A stretch of 64,000 bases of DNA from Butyricicoccus pullicaecorum (GCA_021531865.1 JAFBIW010000003.1:1-64000), one strand, 5' to 3'; shown: positions 34,448 through 43,617, counted from the first letter of the stretch. Translations and numbers: made by a program. Notes: generated from the letters alone by a model not told the origin.

Positions 34448-36040
34448 TCACTCCACAAATTCAGGTTTGAAATCGGACAGGATGCGGCCGGCCGCACGCA
34501 GTCCGTCGACCGCGGCCGACATGATGCCGCCCGCGTAGCCCGCACCCTCGCCGCAGGGGATCAGGCCCTGTGCGGAAACGCTGTATAAATCGGCGCCGCG
34601 CGTCATGCGAACGGGTGACGAGGTGCGGGTCTCAGGAGCGGTCAGCACCGCGTCCGGCGCGCCGAAGGCGCGCAGCTTGCGTGCAAAGACCGCGAGACCG
34701 GTGTGCAGCCCGTCGCAGACGAAGCCGGGCAGCAGGGTGTTCAGGTCGGTCGGCATCACGTCCATCGGATAAGTCGGCTCGACTGCGCCCAGCTTACGCG
34801 AGGGGCGCTTTTCGAGAAAATCGCCGACTGTCTGACAGGGCGCGCGGTAAGAGCCGGTGTGCTGATAGGCGGCGCGCTCGAGCCTGCGCTGGAATGCGAT
34901 CCCGCCGAACGGCGTGCCGTCTGCATAATCGGACGGATCGACCGAGACCGCAAGCGCGGCATTGGCGTTCCGCCCGTCGCGCGCGTGGTAGCTCATGCCG
35001 TTTGTTACGATCGTGTGTTCTTCGCTTTGCGCCGCGACGACCTGCCCGCCGGGACACATACAGAAGGAATAGCAGGCTCGTCCGTTTTCCCGGTGTGAAA
35101 GATTGTACTCCCCGGGCGGCAGCAGCGGATGTCCGGCAAATCTGCCGTAAAGCGAACGGTCGATTTCGCTTTGCAGGTGCTCGATGCGCACACCAACCGA
35201 GAACGCCTTGGGTTCAAAAAATACGCCCTCGTCGTGTAACCGGAAAAAGGTGTCGCGTGCGCTGTGACCCAGCGCCAGAATGGCATGGGAGCACGGGGTG
35301 GCCGCTCCGTTTGCATGGATAGCGCGAAGCGCACCGTTTGCCGTCTCAATCCCGGTCAGCGGCGTGCGGAAGTGCACTTCCCCGCCCCAGTCGACGATCT
35401 GCTCGCGCATTTTTCGAACGACATCTTTGAGAATATCGGTGCCGATGTGCGGCTTGGCCAGCCGAGCGATCTCAGCAGGCGCACCGTGCGCGATCAGGAT
35501 GCGCAGCACCTCATCGCAGAGTGGGTCGTTGATGCGGGTGGTCAGCTTGCCGTCCGAATAGGCGCCCGCGCCGCCCTCACCGAACTGAATGTTGCTGTCC
35601 GGGTCGAAAACGCCGCGGTTCCAGAATGCGTCGACCGCCTGATCCCGCCGGTCGATCGCGTCGCCGCGCTCCAAAATGATCGGCCGGTAGCCGTACTGCG
35701 CAAGCAGATAGGCGGCAAACAGACCAGCCGGGCCAAGACCGACAACGACCGGACGGTGCGTCATGGGCTTTGCGCCCAGCGCAGGATGAAATTCGGTACG
35801 CGGCTTGATTCGCACGTCATTGCGTCCAAGCCGATCGACCAGCGCGGCCTCGTCCGGCACGCCGTCGATCAGGATCGAGTAAACGCGGTCGATTTTCCCG
35901 CGCCGTGCGTCGATCGACGTGCGGTAAACGGTGGTTTCCACCGTATTCGCGCGCAGGCCGCACAGACGGATTGCCTGTGCGGCCGCGGCGCCGTCCTTTT
36001 CGTCAAACGGCAGACGGATGCCGGAAACAATGATACTCAC
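34448..36040 (-). CDS. FAD-dependent dehydrogenase (COG2509-type)
   Basis: 530 residues. After an N-terminal alpha/beta domain of about 85 residues come the dinucleotide fold VVVGLGPAGLFAAYLLAQYG, the segment QFGEGGAGAYSDGKLTTRIND, and the C-terminal FAD-binding GEGAGYAGGIMSAAVDGLRAA. The family is widespread in Firmicutes and cyanobacteria and has no settled substrate. The start is GTG at 36040, overlapping the cdaR stop by 4 bp (GTGA). The tight linkage to c-di-AMP genes and rseC is noteworthy. Confidence 0.85.
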   Translation of the reverse strand: MSIIVSGIRLPFDEKDGAAAAQAIRLCGLRANTVETTVYRTSIDARRGKIDRVYSILIDGVPDEAALVDRLGRNDVRIKPRTEFHPALGAKPMTHRPVVVGLGPAGLFAAYLLAQYGYRPIILERGDAIDRRDQAVDAFWNRGVFDPDSNIQFGEGGAGAYSDGKLTTRINDPLCDEVLRILIAHGAPAEIARLAKPHIGTDILKDVVRKMREQIVDWGGEVHFRTPLTGIETANGALRAIHANGAATPCSHAILALGHSARDTFFRLHDEGVFFEPKAFSVGVRIEHLQSEIDRSLYGRFAGHPLLPPGEYNLSHRENGRACYSFCMCPGGQVVAAQSEEHTIVTNGMSYHARDGRNANAALAVSVDPSDYADGTPFGGIAFQRRLERAAYQHTGSYRAPCQTVGDFLEKRPSRKLGAVEPTYPMDVMPTDLNTLLPGFVCDGLHTGLAVFARKLRAFGAPDAVLTAPETRTSSPVRMTRGADLYSVSAQGLIPCGEGAGYAGGIMSAAVDGLRAAGRILSDFKPEFVE

Positions 36041-37341
36041 TGGGCTGGTTCTTCCTCCGTTGGGGCTTCATCCTGCTGGGTGATCTCAATGGTGACCTTG
36101 CTGGGCTCCACATTCAGGACGGTGAAGTTCGCGATGCCGTAGGGCTGAACCTCGACCTCCACTTCGTGCGTGCCGACGCCGAGCGAGTCGGCGTTGAAGA
36201 CCGCGCGAACCTTGATATCCTCAGCGGTCACCGCACCCAGCGCACCCGATTCTGCCTGCAGCCGGACGATCACAGAGGGCGTTGTCAGGTTCACCCGAAG
36301 GTTCGGATCGGTGCCGTCGTTCTGCAGCTCGATTTCGTTGACCGTGATCTCACGCGTGGACATTCCGGCGGCCTTAATGGTAACCTTAGCGGTGCCCGGT
36401 TCGCCCACCATACGGTTGACGCTCGAGGGCAGGGTGATCGGCATGGTTTTGGGTTCGGTCAGATCGACTGCGCGCAGATTGATCGAGCCCAGCTTTACCT
36501 CGGTCAGACGGCTGACGATCTCCTCCGCACCGTAGACCGAGATCTCGGCGGGTTCAATGGTCACATCGACCGAATCCTTTGTCAGACTGCCCGACTCGAT
36601 CAGATCAACGGTCAGCGGGATCTTGGCGACGCGGTAAACCGGGATCTTGACCGGCAGTTCACTGGGCGTGCTGGTCAGGTAGACGGGATCAACGATTTCG
36701 CCGTTTTCATCCAGGAAGGTGCAGGAGACGAGCAGGTTGGCCGTCTTGGTCAGGTGACTCGAATCGGCGGCGGGCACGATCGCGACCGCCTTTTTGATTT
36801 TGGCGACGACCGAGGCCGGGCCGGAAACCGTAACAGTATCCTGATTGGCTTCGACCGCGTCATACATATAATCGGCCGAAGGCAGGCCCTCGACCTCGAC
36901 TGTGACCGGAACCTCCTTGGAGGAAATGCTGTCCACCACGATTTGGAAGGAAGACGGATACAGGATCTCGGTGTTGGTGATGCGCGCGTTATAGACGTTG
37001 ACCTGACAATCGCTGTCGGTATGGATCGTGTAGGTGCCCGGCTCGGTGATGTTGAGCGCGGCCAGATTGACCGAGACGCGCGAACGGGTCGAATTGAATT
37101 TACTCATGGTATCGAAGGTACTGGATACCTTGATCGTGAATTTCTGATCGATGCCTTCGATGATCTTCAAGCCGTAATCGGTTTCGAGCTGATCTGCGCC
37201 GACAAAAATGGCCGAAACGCCGCTGTAGGTCTGCGGACGCTGGGAGGAGCTGCTGCTGACAACAATGACCCAGAGCGCCAGCGCGAGCAGGATCGAAAGC
37301 AGCTTGCGTGGGATATCATATCGTTTGAAAAAGTCTTTCAT
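36037..37341 (-). CDS. cdaR: c-di-AMP cyclase regulator CdaR (YbbR-domain protein)
   Basis: 434 residues: one N-terminal membrane anchor (about 13-32), then several extracellular YbbR beta repeats (for example VNLAALNITEPGTYTI, VTVSGPASVVAKIKKAVAIV and VSVYGAEEIVSRL). In other Firmicutes CdaR binds and modulates CdaA. It ends in an acidic Glu/Pro tail. It overlaps cdaA by 4 bp. The glmM gene that usually follows is not here; an FAD dehydrogenase takes that place. Confidence 0.92.
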   Translation of the reverse strand: MKDFFKRYDIPRKLLSILLALALWVIVVSSSSSQRPQTYSGVSAIFVGADQLETDYGLKIIEGIDQKFTIKVSSTFDTMSKFNSTRSRVSVNLAALNITEPGTYTIHTDSDCQVNVYNARITNTEILYPSSFQIVVDSISSKEVPVTVEVEGLPSADYMYDAVEANQDTVTVSGPASVVAKIKKAVAIVPAADSSHLTKTANLLVSCTFLDENGEIVDPVYLTSTPSELPVKIPVYRVAKIPLTVDLIESGSLTKDSVDVTIEPAEISVYGAEEIVSRLTEVKLGSINLRAVDLTEPKTMPITLPSSVNRMVGEPGTAKVTIKAAGMSTREITVNEIELQNDGTDPNLRVNLTTPSVIVRLQAESGALGAVTAEDIKVRAVFNADSLGVGTHEVEVEVQPYGIANFTVLNVEPSKVTIEITQQDEAPTEEEPAQ

Positions 37342-38222
37342 TTCGACTTCCCCTTTCTCCCCTGCCGGGCGTTGTCCGGCTTTTTGGCAGGCAGGAAGCC
37401 TTTGCGCTGGGGCTTTTCAGGTTCTTTTTCCTCGGGCATTAATTCAGCGGTCAAAATTTTGCGGAGGGTCTCAGGCGAAAGATGCCGCTTGAGCATACCT
37501 CCGATAGCAACCGAGATGGAGCCGGTCTCCTCGGAGACGATGACGATGACCGCGTCCGAGACCTCGCTCATGCCGACCGCCGCGCGGTGTCGGGTGCCGA
37601 GGTCGCGGGAAAGGTTCTGGTTGGCCGAAAGCGGCAGGACGCAGCCTGCCGCATACAGGCGGCCTTCCCGAACGATCAGCGCACCGTCGTGCAGCGGTGA
37701 ATTTTTGAAGAAAATGTTCTTGAGCAGCTCGGCGGAGGGCTCGGAGTCGATCCGGGTACCGGTCTTGATGATATCGCTGAGCTGTTCCTGCCGCTCGAAC
37801 ACCATCAGCACACCGGTGCGCGTCCAGCTCATGGACTCGCACGCGGCGACTGTCTGCGTGATACACTGTTCGATCGCGGTCACGTCGACCTCGGTGCCGG
37901 TCAGCAGCTTGCGCATCTGACCCTTGCCGAGCTGTTCAAGCATACGGCGCAGCTCGGGCTGGAAAATGATCGCCAGAACGAGCACGCCGGCTGAAAATGT
38001 GTTATCCAGAACGAACGAAATGGTATTGAGATGGCAAGCCGCCGCGACCTGCTGGATGATCAGGATGATCAGGATGCCCTTGGCCAGACGCATCGCGCTG
38101 GAATCCTTGAGCAGCTTCATGCAGCGATAGATCGCATAAGACGTGATCGCGACGTCCACAACGTCGCTGACGCTGATCAATTGGGCAACGCCCCGGACGG
38201 TATCAAAAATTTCCATTCCCAT
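37338..38222 (-). CDS. cdaA: Diadenylate cyclase CdaA
   Basis: It makes cyclic di-AMP from two ATP at the membrane, controlling potassium and osmolyte balance and cell wall homeostasis. The 294 residues have three N-terminal membrane segments (up to about 90) and a DAC domain with DGA at 179-181 and RHR at 211-213, both catalytic signatures intact. A basic tail of about 30 residues follows. It is first in the cdaA-cdaR-FAD-rseC unit. The start could be 6 bp later. Confidence 0.95.
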   Translation of the reverse strand: MGMEIFDTVRGVAQLISVSDVVDVAITSYAIYRCMKLLKDSSAMRLAKGILIILIIQQVAAACHLNTISFVLDNTFSAGVLVLAIIFQPELRRMLEQLGKGQMRKLLTGTEVDVTAIEQCITQTVAACESMSWTRTGVLMVFERQEQLSDIIKTGTRIDSEPSAELLKNIFFKNSPLHDGALIVREGRLYAAGCVLPLSANQNLSRDLGTRHRAAVGMSEVSDAVIVIVSEETGSISVAIGGMLKRHLSPETLRKILTAELMPEEKEPEKPQRKGFLPAKKPDNARQGRKGKSK

Positions 38223-38329
38223 ATGTGATAAAACACCTACATTCCCTAATGCAGCTGAATTTCCGCATCATAATACTATAGTTATTTTATCACACTCACG
38301 CCATCGTGTGAATACAATTTCACAGATTT

Positions 38330-39463
38330 TCACAAATTGGTCATGATTTTCTGAAAGATGGAAACGGTGTCCAAAATTTCCTCCCGCGTATTGAACCAGC
38401 CGATGGACAGGCGGACAGTCCCGGTGTCGAGCGTGCCTGCGGTTTCGTGCGCGGTCGGCGCACAGTGCAGACCGGCCCGGGTGCAGACCCCGGCCTCACT
38501 CAGCCGCGCGGCGAGCGCCTCCGCGCCCAGCTTGTCGCTGCGCACCGAAATCACGCCGGATTGGCAGGCGGGATCATCCGCGTGGAATACGGTCAGACTG
38601 TTGATCGAGCGCAGCCCTTCGATCAGCGTTTGTGCCAGCGCCTGCTCGTGCGCACCCACCTGATCTACGCCGACATATTGCAGGAAGGACAAGCCGGCGC
38701 AGAGTCCGGCGATGCCGGGCACATTGGGCGTGCCGCTTTCAAACCGGTCGGGCAAAAGCTGCGGCTGTTCCAGCTCTGCGGACAGGCTGCCGGTGCCGCC
38801 CTGAATCAGGGCTTCGCCCAAACGATCGGTGCAGACGATCAGGATGCCGGTGCCCTGCGGCCCGAGCAGTCCTTTGTGGCCGGGCATGCAAACGGCGGCG
38901 ACTGAGGACAGGCTCCGCACGGAAATCGGAATCGCTCCTGCCGACTGCGACGCGTCCAGAATCATGGGGATGCCGCGCCGCGCAAGCAGATCATCCAGCG
39001 CCTGAAGCGGTACGATCGAGCCAAAAACGTTGGATACATGATTGACCACAAAGAGCTTTGCTCCCGCGTCGATCGCCTGCTCCGCCCGGATCAGCAGGTC
39101 TGCCGGGTCGAACAGGCGGCTGCGCAGGATGATGATGGGCTGACGGCGCGCAAACAGCGGCCGCATGACCGAGTTGTGCTCATAGCCGGTCACGGCTGTC
39201 AGCAGACCCGGCCGGCAGAGCGCGTGAATGGCCAGATTGAGCGCATGCGTCGCGTTCATCGTGAAGACGATCCGGCTCGGGTCCTCCACGTCAAACAGAT
39301 GCGCGGCAGACTCCCGGCACTGGAATACGGTCTCCCCGGCCCGCAGAGCGGGTGCGTGGCCGCTGCGCGCGTAACCCGCGCAGGTATGCAGCGCAGCCTG
39401 CATGTAATGTCCGATCGCCTGCGGCTTTTGCAGACTGGTCGCGGCGCAATCCAGATAGATCAC
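38330..39463 (-). CDS. Cysteine desulfurase-like aminotransferase class V protein
   Basis: 377 residues, fold-type I PLP enzyme that takes sulfur (or selenium) from cysteine. MIYLDCAATSLQKP at the start, Lys197 in MPGHKGLLGPQG for PLP, and Cys334 in RAGLHCAPTAHE for the persulfide. Start codon is GTG at 39463, 8 bp after GGAGGG. The GTGA overlap with the DUF3343 stop couples the two genes. No iscU, sufB or selD is adjacent, so the acceptor is probably the DUF3343 protein. Confidence 0.9.
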   Translation of the reverse strand: MIYLDCAATSLQKPQAIGHYMQAALHTCAGYARSGHAPALRAGETVFQCRESAAHLFDVEDPSRIVFTMNATHALNLAIHALCRPGLLTAVTGYEHNSVMRPLFARRQPIIILRSRLFDPADLLIRAEQAIDAGAKLFVVNHVSNVFGSIVPLQALDDLLARRGIPMILDASQSAGAIPISVRSLSSVAAVCMPGHKGLLGPQGTGILIVCTDRLGEALIQGGTGSLSAELEQPQLLPDRFESGTPNVPGIAGLCAGLSFLQYVGVDQVGAHEQALAQTLIEGLRSINSLTVFHADDPACQSGVISVRSDKLGAEALAARLSEAGVCTRAGLHCAPTAHETAGTLDTGTVRLSIGWFNTREEILDTVSIFQKIMTNL

Positions 39464-39690
39464 GGCAATTTCCCTCCTTCGTCGATCCAGCCGCACGGTT
39501 CGATGCCGTTTTCCGCGCAGAGCCGCCGGGCCGTGCCCTGCTGATCCCAGCCGATGCGCAGGGCCCAGGAGCACGACGGATGCCCGGGTGAGCGCGGCGG
39601 ATTGCCAAGCTGGCCCAGAATGCCGTTATGAGAAAGCAGACTGCGGCAGCGCATGGCCTCGGTCTGACTGCGAAATACGATCCAAATCAA
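39460..39690 (-). CDS. DUF3343 putative Se/S carrier-like protein
   Basis: A 76-residue protein of the DUF3343 family. Family members show a conserved Pro-Arg...Cys stretch; here it reads PPRSPGHPSCSWALR, with Cys40 in the carrier position. The family is proposed to carry sulfur or selenium and is often beside class V desulfurases. The start is TTG at 39690, 6 bp after AGGAGGG (IWIVFRSQTEAMRCRSLL follows); the only upstream ATG would add 13 unlikely residues. It is coupled to the desulfurase. Confidence 0.82.
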   Translation of the reverse strand: MIWIVFRSQTEAMRCRSLLSHNGILGQLGNPPRSPGHPSCSWALRIGWDQQGTARRLCAENGIEPCGWIDEGGKLP

Positions 39691-39750
39691 AGAATAGCCC
39701 TCCTTCGAAAAAATTTTGCTCCGCTTCATCCTATGCGCCTCAAATCGGGA

Positions 39751-39779
39751 TTGCGAAAAAGTCTTTCCTGTGTTATGCT
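39751..39779 (+). promoter_or_regulatory. Promoter of the DUF815 ATPase gene
   Basis: TTGCGA (39751-39756), 17-bp spacer, TATGCT (39774-39779); the start codon follows 40 bp later with GGAG in front. Confidence 0.65.
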
Positions 39780-39819
39780 GTTAAAGTATTACAGTATATT
39801 AGAAGGAGTGTTACGATCC

Positions 39820-41034
39820 ATGGATTTACATACATTGGCACTGGATACCGGCTTTCTTTCGGTATTCCGCAGCTTGGGCGAGGAGCCGCTGGTGCAGCAT
39901 TACCGGGCGGTTCTGGAGGCGCTTGAGACTTCGCCCGCAGCGTTTGCTTCGGCATACGGCGCCCTGTGCGAAGCGGTGTACCGGGTGGGCGATTCCGGCG
40001 CGGCGCTCAACAGCCTGATCCATTGCAACAGCAATCCGCTGACAGACGTGATCGACCGACCCTCGGAAGCCCTGCTGCATGCCGCAACGCATGACGTACA
40101 CACGCTGGCCGCACTGGCCGCGCTCGATGGACAGACGCTGTTGGAAGCGGCGGCAGCGGCATTCGGGCCGCAGATGCCCGACCTGCGGACGCTGCCCGGC
40201 TTTCCGGCCGGTTCTCCCCTGCCCTTCTCGGACGGTGAGAGCCTGACCGCGTATTATCAGGAGAAGGGCTTCGGTTACTTCGCAGGTGCGACCTTCTTCA
40301 CGATTGATAAAAACCGGCTGGTTCCGGTCGCGCATCCCGACCCCGTCCGCCTGACCGATCTGAAGGGCTACGCCCGGCAGAAGGAGCAGGTTCGGGTTAA
40401 TACCAAGGCATTTCTGGCGGGACATGCGGCCAACAATATTCTGCTGTACGGCGACAAGGGTACCGGCAAATCCTCGACGGTCAAGGCCATCGTCAACGAA
40501 TACGCCGGCCGCGGCCTGAAGATCATCGAGCTTTCCGTCGCGCAGATCCCGGCCTTCCCGATGATCTGCCGCTACGCCGCGCACAGTCCCTTCAAGATCA
40601 TCGTGTTCCTCGACGATCTGACGTTCGACCGCGAAGACGACAATTTTGCAATGCTGAAGGCCTTTATCGAAGGCGGCTTGACCGGCAAGCCGGATAATCT
40701 GATTCTGTACGCGACCTCGAACCGCCGTCACCTGATTCGGGAGACCTTCGCAGACCGGCAGGGCGACGACGTGCACCGCCGCGATACGCTGGAGACGATC
40801 ACCTCCCTGTCCGATCGTTTTGGTCTGGAGATCACGTTCTCGGTGCCCGACCGCGATGAATATCTTGACATCGTGGACGAGCTTGCAGCCGACTGCGGCC
40901 TGCAGATCGCGCCCGACGAGCTGCATATGCTGGCGGAACGCTTTGCGCTGCGGCGCAACGGCCGTTCGCCGCGCACCGCGCGGCAGTTCATCCAGATGCA
41001 GATCGCAGAGGGTGTACAGGAATCATTGAAATAA
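39820..41034 (+). CDS. DUF815 family AAA ATPase
   Basis: 404 residues. The first 180 form a helical N-terminal region without a known domain. The AAA core has Walker A GDKGTGKSST (211-220), Walker B KIIVFLDDLTF (about 256-266), sensor YATSNRRHLI and a C-terminal lid NGRSPRTARQFIQ. DUF815 proteins are found in many bacteria; function is unsettled, probably a single-protein remodeller. The ATG at 39820 has GGAG 10 bp upstream. It is a monocistronic unit with its own promoter and terminator, divergent from the DUF3343/desulfurase pair. Confidence 0.88.
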   Translation: MDLHTLALDTGFLSVFRSLGEEPLVQHYRAVLEALETSPAAFASAYGALCEAVYRVGDSGAALNSLIHCNSNPLTDVIDRPSEALLHAATHDVHTLAALAALDGQTLLEAAAAAFGPQMPDLRTLPGFPAGSPLPFSDGESLTAYYQEKGFGYFAGATFFTIDKNRLVPVAHPDPVRLTDLKGYARQKEQVRVNTKAFLAGHAANNILLYGDKGTGKSSTVKAIVNEYAGRGLKIIELSVAQIPAFPMICRYAAHSPFKIIVFLDDLTFDREDDNFAMLKAFIEGGLTGKPDNLILYATSNRRHLIRETFADRQGDDVHRRDTLETITSLSDRFGLEITFSVPDRDEYLDIVDELAADCGLQIAPDELHMLAERFALRRNGRSPRTARQFIQMQIAEGVQESLK

Positions 41035-41037
41035 ATG

Positions 41038-41066
41038 AAAAAACCACCCGAATGGGTGGTTTTTTT
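41038..41066. terminator. Bidirectional terminator between the DUF815 gene and ispF
   Basis: Stem AACCACCC / GGGTGGTT (41042-41049 with 41054-41061), loop GAAT, with A and T runs on both sides. Confidence 0.9.
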
Positions 41067-41071
41067 GATAT

Positions 41072-41545
41072 TTACAGTCTTTCGATCAGGCAGACTGCAT
41101 GCGCGGCGATGCCTTCCCTTGCGCCGGTAAATCCGAGCCCTTCCTCGGTCGTCGCCTTGACGCTGACCTGTTCGGGCGCTATCCCCAGCCGTGCGGCCAG
41201 ATTCTGCCGCATCCGCAGAATATGGGGCGCCATTTTGGGCGCCTGCGCCAATACGGTCGCGTCGATGTTTTCCACCCGCCAGCCGGCTTCGCGCAGCGTC
41301 ATTCCGACCCGTTCCAGCAGCACGAGCGAATCCGCGCCCGCAAATGCCGGATCGTTGTCGGGAAACAGATGCCCGATGTCGCCCAGCGCGGCCGCGCCCA
41401 GAAGCGCGTCCATGACCGCATGGGTCAGCACGTCGGCGTCGCTGTGGCCGAGCAGCCCGGTCTCATGCGGGATGTCCACACCGCCGATGATACATTTCCG
41501 TCCGGGAACCAGCTTATGTACGTCATATCCATGTCCGATCCGCAT
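41072..41545 (-). CDS. ispF: 2-C-methyl-D-erythritol 2,4-cyclodiphosphate synthase
   Basis: The fifth step of the MEP isoprenoid pathway. The 157 residues start [12 protein letters not shown] (metal ligands Asp8 and His10), then [39 protein letters not shown] and [11 protein letters not shown]. It lies 4 bp after ispD, as in the fused IspDF of some bacteria, but it is separate here. Confidence 0.96.
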   Translation of the reverse strand: MRIGHGYDVHKLVPGRKCIIGGVDIPHETGLLGHSDADVLTHAVMDALLGAAALGDIGHLFPDNDPAFAGADSLVLLERVGMTLREAGWRVENIDATVLAQAPKMAPHILRMRQNLAARLGIAPEQVSVKATTEEGLGFTGAREGIAAHAVCLIERL

Positions 41546-41549
41546 GGGT

Positions 41550-42263
41550 TTATTCCTCCTGTTCCAGCAGTGCTTCGGCCGCTGTGATATCCTCGGGCGT
41601 TGTCACCTTGATGTTTCGATAGCTGCCGCGGGTCGCCGTGACCACAGCGCCCACCCGTTCGGCTGCGGCGCAGTCATCCGTCAGCGCCGCGCCGTCCGCC
41701 AGCGCACGCGCAAGCGCATCCAGAATCAGTTCACGGCGAAAGGTCTGCGGCGTCTGCACGGCGGCGATGGAATCCCGCGGCACATCAGCGATGATCCTTC
41801 CGCCCTCCACCCGTTTAACGCTGTCCTTCATCGGAACGACCGGCGCGGCGGCTCCGGTCTGCGCAGCGGCTTCCAGCGTCTCACGGATGACGGCTTCCGA
41901 GACCAGCGGCCGCGCGCCGTCATGGATCGCGACCAGTTCGACGTCCGGCCCGCAGGCGCGCACACCGGCAAGCACGGATTCGGTGCGGGTCGCGCCGCCC
42001 CGGATGATCTGCGTCACCTTGGTGCAGTCATACGCTTGGGCAAGGCGGCCGTAATCCATGATGTCCTGTTCCCGGCAGACCACGATGATCTCGTCGATCT
42101 GCGGACAATCTTCAAAGGCCAGCAGCGTCCGCGCAAGCACGGGAACGCCGTCGATTTCGAGCAGCAGTTTGTTTACGCCGCCCATCCGGGTTGAGGAACC
42201 GGCCGCCGGAATGACGGCCGCAGTGCGCGGATGGGGTGTAAGATCAGAAAATACAGAACGCAT
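41550..42263 (-). CDS. ispD: 2-C-methyl-D-erythritol 4-phosphate cytidylyltransferase
   Basis: The third step of the MEP pathway. The 237 residues have the nucleotide loop [36 protein letters not shown] and a C-terminal [15 protein letters not shown]. The start ATG at 42263 follows GGAGG by about 11 bp. It comes 2 bp after an M50 protease gene, so MEP synthesis is joined to sporulation-type proteolysis genes. Confidence 0.95.
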   Translation of the reverse strand: MRSVFSDLTPHPRTAAVIPAAGSSTRMGGVNKLLLEIDGVPVLARTLLAFEDCPQIDEIIVVCREQDIMDYGRLAQAYDCTKVTQIIRGGATRTESVLAGVRACGPDVELVAIHDGARPLVSEAVIRETLEAAAQTGAAAPVVPMKDSVKRVEGGRIIADVPRDSIAAVQTPQTFRRELILDALARALADGAALTDDCAAAERVGAVVTATRGSYRNIKVTTPEDITAAEALLEQEE

Positions 42264-42265
42264 TG

Positions 42266-42847
42266 TTATTTTTCCTCCGAAAGCAGTTCTATTCTACCCC
42301 GGATCGGATGAAAATGCAAGCCTGTCTGCTGGCCGAGCGTCAAAAAGAGTCCGACGAGGAGAAGTCCCCAGCCGTTTTGCCGAAGTCCGGCATACAGACC
42401 GGCGCATATCACAAGACAGGACGCAAAATACGAAACGGCCAAGCGAGCCGGATGACTGGGCAGGAGCGCATCCAGTACGCGGCCACCGTCCAGCGGCGGG
42501 ATCGGGAGAAGGTTGAACAGACTCAGAAGCAGACTTGCACCAGCCATCGTATAGCAGCCCGCCGCATTGGCGGCCAGCGCCAGCAGAAATCCGGCCAGCG
42601 GCCCGGCGAGGGCAATGCAGATATCGCATACTGTTGAAGGGCGGCGCAGCCGGTAGGTCATCATTCCGCCTGCCGCGCTCAGCCGGAAACGGCGCAGCCT
42701 GCCGCCGCACAACCGAACCATGAGCGCGTGCCCGGCTTCGTGACAGGCTGCAGCAGACAGGAAAACGGGCAGCAGACATTGGCTGTCCAAAAAGATTGCA
42801 GCCGCAAGCATCAGCCAGAAGGAATCTCGGATATCCAGTTTTTTCAT
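42266..42847 (-). CDS. M50 site-2 protease, SpoIVFB-like
   Basis: 193 residues with four to five membrane spans, zinc motif HEAGH at 36-40 and the second signature NLLPIPPLDGGR at 112-123. Such small M50 proteins include SpoIVFB, which cleaves pro-sigma-K in the mother cell. Its start overlaps the preceding M23 gene by 4 bp, the spoIVFA-spoIVFB arrangement. The genome contains spoIIA genes, so this function is plausible. A general S2P role cannot be excluded. Confidence 0.85.
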   Translation of the reverse strand: MKKLDIRDSFWLMLAAAIFLDSQCLLPVFLSAAACHEAGHALMVRLCGGRLRRFRLSAAGGMMTYRLRRPSTVCDICIALAGPLAGFLLALAANAAGCYTMAGASLLLSLFNLLPIPPLDGGRVLDALLPSHPARLAVSYFASCLVICAGLYAGLRQNGWGLLLVGLFLTLGQQTGLHFHPIRGRIELLSEEK

Positions 42848-43617
42848 GACAGCATCACATAGTTTTCCGGATTCAGGAGCTTCCCCGCACGCCAGACCTC
42901 GATGTGCAGGTGATCGCCGGTAGCGTTTCCAGTCGCGCCGACCTGCGCGATCTCCTCCCCCGCTTTTACCGCCTGCCCGTCCGAAACAAGCAGTGCGCTG
43001 CAATGCGCGTACAGCGTGGAAATGCCGCCGCCGTGGTCGATGACCGCAAACAGCCCATAGGAGTTGTTGCCGGTTTGGCAGACCGTCCCGTCGGCTACCG
43101 CCCGGATGGGCGTTCCTTCGGGCGCGGCGATATCCAAACCGTAATGGAACCGTTCTTCCCCATCGATGGGATGAATACGCGTCCCGAAATGCGAGCTGAC
43201 CGTCCCCTCCGTCGGCGTGCGGCAGGCGAAGTCGATCGGATAGACGGTCTCATCGACGGCATCCGGAAAGAGGCTCGCCGCGCGGGCGGCGAGCGTATCG
43301 GTGGGCGCGGCGGATTCAGCCGCTTCGGTCAGAGTCGGAGTCAAATCCGCCGCTGCATCCGACGGCGTGGTTTCCGGAAAAAACTCGTGAAAAACGGCTT
43401 GCAGGTGTTCCTGTTCGGTGAATTGACCGATCGCCTGCACGGCCTTGCCCAGATCGACCGAGCCGGTCAGCCAGGTCTGCACGGTGGACTGTACCTGCTC
43501 GAACGGCCCGGCGTGCAGGCAGCGCAGCAGCGTCGCACAGAAAAAAACCGAGACCAGACAGAGCAGCAGCCGTTCGCCGCCCGTGAGCCGATCGGCTTGT
43601 TTTTTCCTTCTCTGCAT
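42844..43617 (-). CDS. M23 metallopeptidase with N-terminal anchor, SpoIVFA-like
   Basis: 257 residues: one membrane span (about 16-33), a linker of about 100 residues, and a LytM/M23 domain from about 135. Its metal and catalytic residues appear intact: His158, Asp162 (HYGLD), His205 (AHC) and His236/His238 (GDHLH). In Bacillus SpoIVFA the domain is thought to be a non-catalytic regulator of SpoIVFB, so an active-looking site is noteworthy. The ATG at 43617 is 6 bp after GGAGGG; another ATG 6 bp upstream is possible. Confidence 0.85.
   Translation of the reverse strand: MQRRKKQADRLTGGERLLLCLVSVFFCATLLRCLHAGPFEQVQSTVQTWLTGSVDLGKAVQAIGQFTEQEHLQAVFHEFFPETTPSDAAADLTPTLTEAAESAAPTDTLAARAASLFPDAVDETVYPIDFACRTPTEGTVSSHFGTRIHPIDGEERFHYGLDIAAPEGTPIRAVADGTVCQTGNNSYGLFAVIDHGGGISTLYAHCSALLVSDGQAVKAGEEIAQVGATGNATGDHLHIEVWRAGKLLNPENYVMLS

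Noticed and set aside
38290-38311. TCACAC/GTGTGA hairpin between the desulfurase and cdaA as a terminator
   Set aside because: A 6-bp stem with a 10-base loop and no T-run on either strand.
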